From positions 4,961,592 to 5,025,591 of the forward strand of contig CAMZMU010000049.1 in NCBI GenBank assembly GCA_947311845.1: a DNA stretch of 64,000 nt, written 5' to 3'. The first letter of the stretch is position 1; every line of letters starts with the position of its first letter. The stretch comes from Poa pratensis. Taxonomy: Eukaryota; Streptophyta; Magnoliopsida; Poales; Poaceae. The position numbers and the translations under genes are program-made. Below the pieces are notes generated by a model that was not told where the DNA came from, made no database searches, and was given only the letters and a program-made list of their open reading frames with translations. Below, one piece after another: positions 57,527 through 64,000 of the stretch.

Positions 57527-59001
57527 GGGCGGGTTTGGCAGCCAGCATGAACTTCAAACAGGCCCGTGGGCTGCAAAGCAGGGCTGTTTGTTTGGTTCCA
57601 TCCCACCAATTTTTGACTGGCACGGTCATTAAAGCACCTCTGGGCCAGGCCCGGATAGGAACTGCCGAATCGGCAGTTTCCATGGAGCCAGGCCGCGGGG
57701 CTGCAAAATGGGAGACCGTCGTGCGCGCGGGGAAAGCGAGAGACGGCGAAATCTCGCCCATGTTTCGCGCCATACATAGCTCCCCCTCCTCTCTTTTGGG
57801 TCACCTCCACACTTTCCCCAATCCACACCGGCAGCTCCTCTCTCGGTGACCAGATCGGCGACTGGATCCGTGACCTCCTCTCCACTGACGGTGGCTGCTC
57901 GTCACTTCCGGCAGCCGACCAGCTGCAGCTGTACGCTCTGCTCTGTTGGAGGTATCCGCGTCGTCGTCTCCACGGATGGCAAGAGCTCCTCTTCTTCATC
58001 TCCGACGGCGCCGGCTCTCCATCATCTCCAATGGCTGGAGCCAAGGTAAAACTCTTCATAGCAGTGCAAAAACCGAACGGTAGAGTAGATCTACACTGTA
58101 CTCATGTCAGATCCATTTTATTAAGACGACGCAATGATTTTGACCAAGCAGACGGCATCACTGATAGCCGTCATTCAAGCATGGTGCATGATGATTCACA
58201 AGATCTTAGTTAGGCGTTATGCTTATGCTAGAGTGCCATATGGTCCTATGTTTCTTCGAGATGAGGAGAGAATTGCTAATTTGAACTTCATCTACAACTC
58301 GAGCGAAATAGAGGCTGTACAAATGCTTAGGATGGGTAGAGGCCCCTTCTACGAACTTGTCAAGAGGTTTAGGGCACATCTGTGGAAGAGCAAATTTGCA
58401 TGTTCCTTCATGTTGTAGGCCATAATCAGAGGTTCAGAGTCATCCACATCACATTCAGACGATCGTGTGAGACAATCTCCCAGTACTTCAAACAAGTCTT
58501 GTACGCTATTGGCGAGCTAAGGCATGAGATGATCAAGGCACCCAGAGGCCAAACGCCTACCAAGATTAGAGAAAGCTGGAGATGGTACCCGTACTTCAAG
58601 GTAAGCACTGATACTGTATTGTCATCAGAGTTACCAAATGTGTAGGACAGGTTAATCACGCACTATTGTTCTCTTCTCAGGATTGCATTAGCGCCATCGA
58701 TGGTACTCATGTCACATCTAGAGTGCCGAAAGAACAGTCAAAAGCTTTCACAGGGAGGAAGCACTACACCAACCAGAATGTGCTTGCACCTGTGAATTTT
58801 GATCTCAAGTTCACGTATGTCTTGGCTAGCTGGGAAGGATCAGCACACGATGCAACCATTCTAGCAGACAGCATGTCTAGACCTGACGGGATCAGTATCC
58901 CTGATGGTATGTTTTACCTTGGTGATGCTGGTTATGCATGTCGGCCTGGAGTTCTCCCCCCCCCCTTTCGAAGCACGAGGTACCATCTAAACGAGGTGTT
59001 A
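57527..59001 (+). pseudogene. PIF/Harbinger element with DDE transposase, truncated
   Basis: The element starts GGGCGGGTTTGGCAG at 57527. The transposase reads RMGRGPFYELVKRFRAH (58134 frame), then after a frameshift near 58385 VEEQICMFLHVVGHNQRFRV and QYFKQVLYAIGELR. An intron with GT-AG ends spans 58601-58680, then come CISAIDGTHV (first catalytic Asp), GSAHDATIL and YLGDAGY (second Asp position). It stops at TRYHLNE where the next Harbinger element inserts at 59002, so the catalytic Glu region is lost. This is the HARBI1/PIF family (DDE_Tnp_4). Confidence 0.85.
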
Positions 59002-59901
59002 GGATGACTCCAACAGGGCGACCCAAACGGACGCACGTTTGGTCCGCGTTTTGTCCGTTTGGGTCGGGGAACGGACGCGCGTCCGCCCCTGGTCCGCCCC
59101 TTTCTGGGCAGTGCGCCCAACGGGCCGACGCATCGAGTCCGCTCGGCCAGGGTTTTTGATCATTTTTATCAATCCATACAAAACAAGTATATAGGAAACA
59201 AAATAAACCATACAATCCAAATAATACAATCCAAATGGTTCATCAAATAGTTATTACAATCCAAATAATTCAGCAAATAATACAAATTGTTTCACAAATA
59301 ACAAATTGTTTCATGCATAGTCTTACAAACCAAAAAAAATAAGACCAATAGTTCATCAAATGGAACTACTGGTTACCGTAGTGCTGCCAGACATGCTCCA
59401 CCAAATCATTTTGGAGCTGGTTATGAGACACCTTCTCAAGAATGTCATGGTGGAAGTCGAGGAACTGATCAAATGTGGACGGTCCTTGGGCTCAACCAAC
59501 TGACCCTGAAACTGCCAAGCCTGATCATGCATACCCTCGTCGCGTTCGTCCTCCACGATCATGTTGTGCATGATCACACAAGCTGTCATCACCTCCCAGA
59601 GTTGGTCCTTGTCGCATGTCCTAGCGGGGTGGCGAACAATAGCCCACCGTGACTGGAGGGCACCGATGCACGCTCCACATCCTTTCTAGTACTCTCTTGT
59701 TTCTTGGCGAAGCTCTTCTTCTTCTCATCATTGGGATTGGAGATGGTCTTCACAAAAGTAGTCCATGTAGGATAAATCCCATCAGCAAGATAATAAGGCT
59801 TGTCATACTCGTGACCATTGATCTCATAGGTCACCTGGGGTGCGAGGCCATTGGCAAGCCTGTGGAACACCGGATACCGCTGCAGCACGTTGATGTCATT
59901 G
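59002..59901 (-). pseudogene. Harbinger element with minus-strand transposase fragment
   Basis: The left end, GGATGACTCCAACAGGGCGA, follows TTA (58999-59001) and is the terminal repeat of a second Harbinger family; CCCAAACGGACGC and its reverse flank a small hairpin here. On the minus strand from 59901 the frame reads NVLQRYPVFHRLANGLAP, YYLADGIYPTWTTFVKTI, KKSFAKKQESTRKDVERA, then after frameshifts [13 protein letters not shown] and VEHVWQHYGNQ. The N-terminal half is missing because the Tat-like LTR begins at 59902. Confidence 0.85.
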
Positions 59902-60355
59902 TGTGACGAGGTGTGGACTCGGCAAATCCCTGGGTTGCGTACCCCGGGTTGATTGAGGGGAAGAGAGATGAGCGCTGGTGATCACGGCGGCTGACAAGCA
60001 AGGCGTTTACCCAGGTTCAGGCTCCCGGAGGATAACACCCTACTTCCTGCTTGTCTAGTATTGAATGGAGTTGTGGCTACAATGGCGAGATGGCAATCTC
60101 GCTAGGGTTTGTGTGGCGGCTATGAGCGTACCCTAGACGAAGGACCCTCCTAGCCTTTATATGGTAGGCTAGGTCTCAGGTGAACGGTGCCGATGGCGCT
60201 TACAAGATGATAGGAGTCGCATGACCTATCCGTCGACTATCTTGGGCCGCACGTCGTCCTCCTTGGGCCTTCCTTGGGCCCTCGCATAAGGCTGATAGGC
60301 TTGGCGTGACCCAGGTGTCCCCACCGTGGGACAGTCGAAGAGTGACCCCACGACA
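59902..60355 (-). repeat. 3' LTR of a minus-oriented Tat-like Gypsy element
   Basis: On the minus strand the LTR starts TGTCGTGGGGTCAC (at 60355), preceded by the purine-rich ACTCGGGGGCTCC, has a TATA (CATATAAAGG) and then CTGAACCTGGGTAAACG, and ends CCTCGTCACA. About 454 bp. The rest of the element extends to the right, out of the window. Confidence 0.65.
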
Positions 60356-61252
60356 GGAGCCCCCGAGTGCTTAGTCGAATCGTAGAGTCGGGTAAAGGAC
60401 TCCTTCCTCCTGGGCACGCCGTCGGGTTCCTGAAAGGAACAAGTAAAATTAGTCGACTCCGGCCGTTCAGGGCTTATGGAGGATTCTTAGTCGAACCGTC
60501 GACTGCAGGGTAAAATACTGTGAGTACAGCCTTAGTCGTGATTTTTCGACTGCTATTGTTCTGAGTCACTCGGGAGCGCGAACAGCGCTCCCGATGGGAG
60601 TAGCCCCCGAGATTAAGCTGAATTGCTTGCAATTGAGGTTAAACTCAATTTTTCTTCAGTCGAAAAGCCCGCTCCCGATGGGAGTAAAGAAGGACTCGAC
60701 CTGTTGGAGTCGCGACTGGCTTTGCGTGACTTACTGTGTATTCGGCCGGTTTGGCTTACTGCACGAGTTTGTTCAGCTCTTGGAGCTTACTGAATCTTCT
60801 TGCACTCGAATGAACTGTTCGAGTTCTCAATCAGCCCGTTGGCTTACTTCCTACGCCTTCGCGGTTGACGTCAGCGCTGACGTTTTTGGCGCACTCTGTG
60901 TCCGATGGGACGTGACAGTGCGGTCCCACTGTCAGTATTGACTGGAGACAGCGGTTGCCGCTTTATACTGACCGTTGGGCGCGAAAATTTCGCGGTGTGA
61001 TGATGGCGCCTTGATTCCCGTGCGTAGTGGGCGGCGTGGCCGGCGACGGTTGCTATCTCCGCGCGACACGTGGACGGCCAGATGATGTTGTGGAGTGCGG
61101 TTTCGCTGAGGACGGCCTGGATTAACTGGCCACGCGGTATATATTTTTTACCACGGCGAACAGTTCATTCCATCCCCATTCTGCCATCGTCTCCGCTGCT
61201 TGCTCTCCGCCATTGTTGTTCTTTTCTGCCAGTTTCTTTTCTCCGCCCTCCA
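60356..61252. other. Region between the 3' LTR and the accessory ORF
   Basis: Contains a hairpin GGGAGCGC-GAACA-GCGCTCCC (about 60571-60591) and a second AGCCCCCGAG copy near 60603, a repeat of the tract beside the LTR. TATATATTT at 61138-61146 is a plausible TATA box on the plus strand, 107-115 bp before the ATG at 61253. Confidence 0.5.
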
Positions 61253-63490
61253 TGAGCAAGGCCGCGATGAAGAGGGGGAAGCCTGCTGCTGGCGCCGTCG
61301 CCGCCGCCGAGGCGAGCGTGATGAAGAAGCCCGACGGCGACTGGGTGAAATCGTCGGTGAAGAAGGCCGACCTCGAGGCCCTCCGCGCGCAGGGGCTGCT
61401 GCCGCCGGCGAACAGGCGACGGTGCGCGCTCCCGGGAAAGAGGTATTCCCCGCTCCTCGAGGGGGAACGCGTTTGCTTCGTGGATTTCCTTCCGCGGGGT
61501 TTCGGGTTCCCCCTCCATGATTTCGTCCGTGGTCTCTTGTATGCTTATGGGATTCAGATCCATGATCTGACCCCCAACAGCGTCTTGAGCATCGCGAGCT
61601 ATTTCGTGCTCTGCGAGTGCTTCCTTGGGATCGCACCCAATTGGCTTCTGTGGAAGTCGCTATTCCTCGTGAGGAGGAATGTGGGGAAGAACAAGCAGGT
61701 GTATCCAGTCGGCGGCTTCGGCATCCAGGTGCGTGGCGACACCAGCTATTTTCAGATGAAGAAGTCCGACTCCGTCCAGGGCTGGCGGAAGAAATGGTTC
61801 TACATCAGGTGCGACCAAAGGGACTTCCCGACTTCGCGCTGATCGCGAGTTGCGGAAGACGAATGCGTGGGCGCACCCGCTGTCGAAGGAGGACAGGGAG
61901 GCGACTCAGCCCTTGCTGACGCTTCTTCGTGGCCTTCTGAAAAGTCTGGGCGAGACAGGTGGAGTTCACCTTATTGCCACCTTCTTCAGGCTTCGGGTGC
62001 AGCCGCTCCGCGCTCGCGTCCACCCAATGTGGGCGTATGAAGGTGTTGGCGATCCCGACCGGACGTCGCCGACCGAGCTCGATGATGACGAAGTCGAGTC
62101 GAAGGTGAGGAGCATCACTAGCCTCCGAGCCGCTGACCCGTGTAACGTCAAGTGCCCGGTCAAGCCGTACGGGCCTAACAACCCTGTACCCGAGGTGAGC
62201 TTTGTTCGCTTTCTTTTGCCTTGTATCTTCTTCTGTCGAATCTTTTTGCCTGACTCGAATGCTTCATGCTGACAGGGTCGTGCGAGCTATGTTAGTCTTC
62301 CTCCGTTGATGGAGAATGGACCTCACGAAGAGGCAGAGTTCCCTGAGGAGGACGAGGCTGATGACGATGAAGTTCCCTCCGCCACCTCTCCGAGTGAAGA
62401 GTTGGAGGAGGATGATGAAGATGAGGAGCCGCTGCGGAAGCGGCAGAGGCAAAGAGTGGCGACTCTGCTTCGGCCTCGTCACCCGTGAAGGAGGCGGGTG
62501 AGAGAACGAGGAGGAGGTGAGCGAGTCGTCCTCGGGCGCTAGGCACACGAGTGACCTGGCTGAGCCTTTGATGGTGCCTCCCCTCGGTTCTGCGCCGCCG
62601 ACTGAGTTTGCGAGGATGGCCTCCGTCTCCCTGGGCTGTGAAGATGATGCGGATGGCGCCAGGTTAGTCGCGTAACCATCTTATTGTTTGTGTCGAGTTT
62701 GCTTTTTGATTTGCGAGTCCTTGAATTGAGTTCTTGTCACAGCGACCGTACTGGCGCTGCTGGTTCTCCTCGTGAGATGGAGCGCACTTCTGCTCCCATG
62801 ATCGCAGACTGCGAAGACGACCGGAGAAGGGGATGATCTGGAGAAGACCCAGGTCGACCGCTTGCTCGCACTCACAGATGTTATTGGAAGTAAGTATTTC
62901 GGCTCAGTGCCTACTTTGCCTTTTGTCGACTTCTGATGTCTTACGGGTGTGGCTTTCTTTTGATCAGAGACTTGCGGAGGCGCTCCTCCAGAAGGGACTC
63001 CAGCGAGAATGTCGGCTTGGCGGAGGCTGTTGGCTTCGTCGACCGCATCTGCGCGTATGCTTCGGCGGCGCTACAGAAGTCGACAGGCGCCTTGGCAACT
63101 GTGCACCGGAGCATCTTCCCCAGCAAGCCATCGCCGGTTGCTGTCGACGCGCTTGCGACTCCGTTCGAAGGCAATGCGAACACCTTGGTGGACTACACGC
63201 GTGCGCAGACGGTACGCGGCTCCCCGCTCACTTTCCAGCTACTTCTTGGTCACCAAGTCGTTGGTGATTTTGAGAAGGTTGTCAGCGACTTCCCTCGGAA
63301 GCCCGATGGCAAGACCGCGTCCCTTAGCGGTGTGAAGATGCAGGCGAGTCAGCTGGCTGCAAAGTTGATCGCCACCTTCGAGAAGATTGCCAAGGCTGCA
63401 GAGTTGGCTGCTAGGAAGCCGTTCCCAGTCGGAGTCTGTGATGTAGACTCCGTTCTTTTAAGATTCTTCTGCTTTTGGTTCGGTCTGTAA
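61253..63490 (+). pseudogene. Accessory antisense ORF of the Tat-like element (PF04195-type), frameshifted
   Basis: From ATG 61253 (MSKAAMKRGKPAAG) the frame gives FGFPLHDFVRGLLYAYGIQI, LTPNSVLSIASYFVLCE and DSVQGWRKKWFYI, the core of the plant domain called putative gypsy-type transposon (PF04195). After frameshifts near 61815 and 61850 come LRKTNAWAHPLSKEDRE and NPVPE, then GT-AG introns at about 62195-62275 and 62663-62742. An acidic segment (EEDEADDDE) and a C-terminal part with VGFVDRICAYASAALQKST and NTLVDYTRAQTVRG follow. Further frame breaks near 62460, 62830 and 63000 show decay. Relative to the retroelement it is antisense, next to the 3' LTR, as in Grande/RIRE2. Confidence 0.75.
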
Positions 63491-64000
63491 TGAACTATAT
63501 ATTTGCGGGTCTTCTGGCCGCGAACATGCTGATGTTGAAATGCGAATTTGTGCCTTCGAGTTTTCTTTCATATCTCGGCTTGAATGAATGTTCTTTTCCT
63601 TGCTTGACGCTGTCGAATTTGGCAGTCTGAGATGGGCGAAGCTCCTGGGGTCGCTGAACGACTGGTGCGGGCGACGAGGAGGACACCTCTTCGGCTGCAC
63701 CCACTCGTCGTCGCCGTCGAGCTCCTCCAGCTCCTGCGCGAAGTGTTAATGATCAACGGGTGATCACCTTCATGAGGAACAAGATTGTTGAGCTTGAGTC
63801 GAAGTTGAAGAGCGCCGAGTTGGAGTTGGAGCGCTTGAGGTCACGGCCCGTTGCGCCGTTCTCCCCTGCGTGAGGAGTTTCTGCTGGGCGAGATGGACTT
63901 GATCAGTCGGCAGCTGCAATTGGTCTTCTAGCACTGTGCTTCGACTTGTTTATCCTTTTACTGTTCTTAGTCTGGTCTTGATGCAGATGTGAACTCTGAC
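63491..64000 (+). other. Right edge, possible further exons of the accessory ORF
   Basis: After an intron-like AT-rich stretch, 63740-63870 reads VNDQRVITFMRNKIVELESK and LKSAELELERLRS in one frame, a coiled-coil-like piece that may belong to the same protein. The window ends inside the element. Confidence 0.4.

Noticed and set aside
61253..63490. A transposase gene, as the Pfam-style name might suggest
   Set aside because: PF04195 has no catalytic motif; its position beside an LTR fits an accessory retroelement ORF.

Overview
This window looks like nuclear DNA of a grass in the wheat tribe or a close Pooideae relative. It has few host genes with GT-AG introns. Most of it is nested transposable elements of types known from Triticeae: CACTA ends, Stowaway MITEs, an Athila-type LTR opening TGATACGTCTC, a LARD-like element with 5.4-kb LTRs, a Cassandra-type LTR carrying 5S rRNA sequence, and PIF/Harbinger copies. 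The species cannot be told from sequence alone.

Layout. 1-6.4 kb: right end of a CACTA element, an LTR fragment, an 820-bp TIR element with a perfect 10-bp target duplication, a hAT-type MITE and a Stowaway MITE. 6.4-25.2 kb: a minus-oriented ~4.5-kb solo LTR (TSD GATAG) split by a young, complete, non-autonomous LTR retrotransposon (7548-21780, TSD AAGAC). The inner element carries an intact 254-aa sense ORF and a 147-aa antisense ORF with a membrane segment, each behind its own TATA box. 26.6-38.5 kb: the gene island, with an RGG/HABP4-type RNA-binding protein gene (apparent frameshifts) and two intact tandem pirin genes of six exons each. MITEs, a 310-bp foldback and a SOBIR1-like kinase pseudogene fragment lie between the pirins. 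38.5-45.0 kb: an RNase H fragment, an AT-rich tandem array split by a Stowaway, and a Harbinger-type element containing a Cassandra-type solo LTR and a MULE-type MITE that is itself split by a 5'-truncated LINE. 45.8-51.5 kb: a 2.4-kb minus-strand non-autonomous LTR element, an unclassified 2.4-kb repeat and a Harbinger transposase tail. 55.3-64.0 kb: a DUF1618-like pseudogene hit by an Athila-type LTR and by a PIF element; the PIF is hit by a Harbinger element, which is hit by a Tat-like Gypsy element running off the window with its accessory antisense ORF.

The strongest host genes are the two pirins and the RGG gene. The most unusual material is the 14.2-kb retrotransposon: both its ORFs look like self-contained Pol II genes (TATA, short leader, ORF and, for the sense gene, AATAAA) rather than parts of a gag-pol transcript. 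A similar idea, an accessory ORF with its own TATA and introns, recurs in the unrelated Tat-like element at the right edge.
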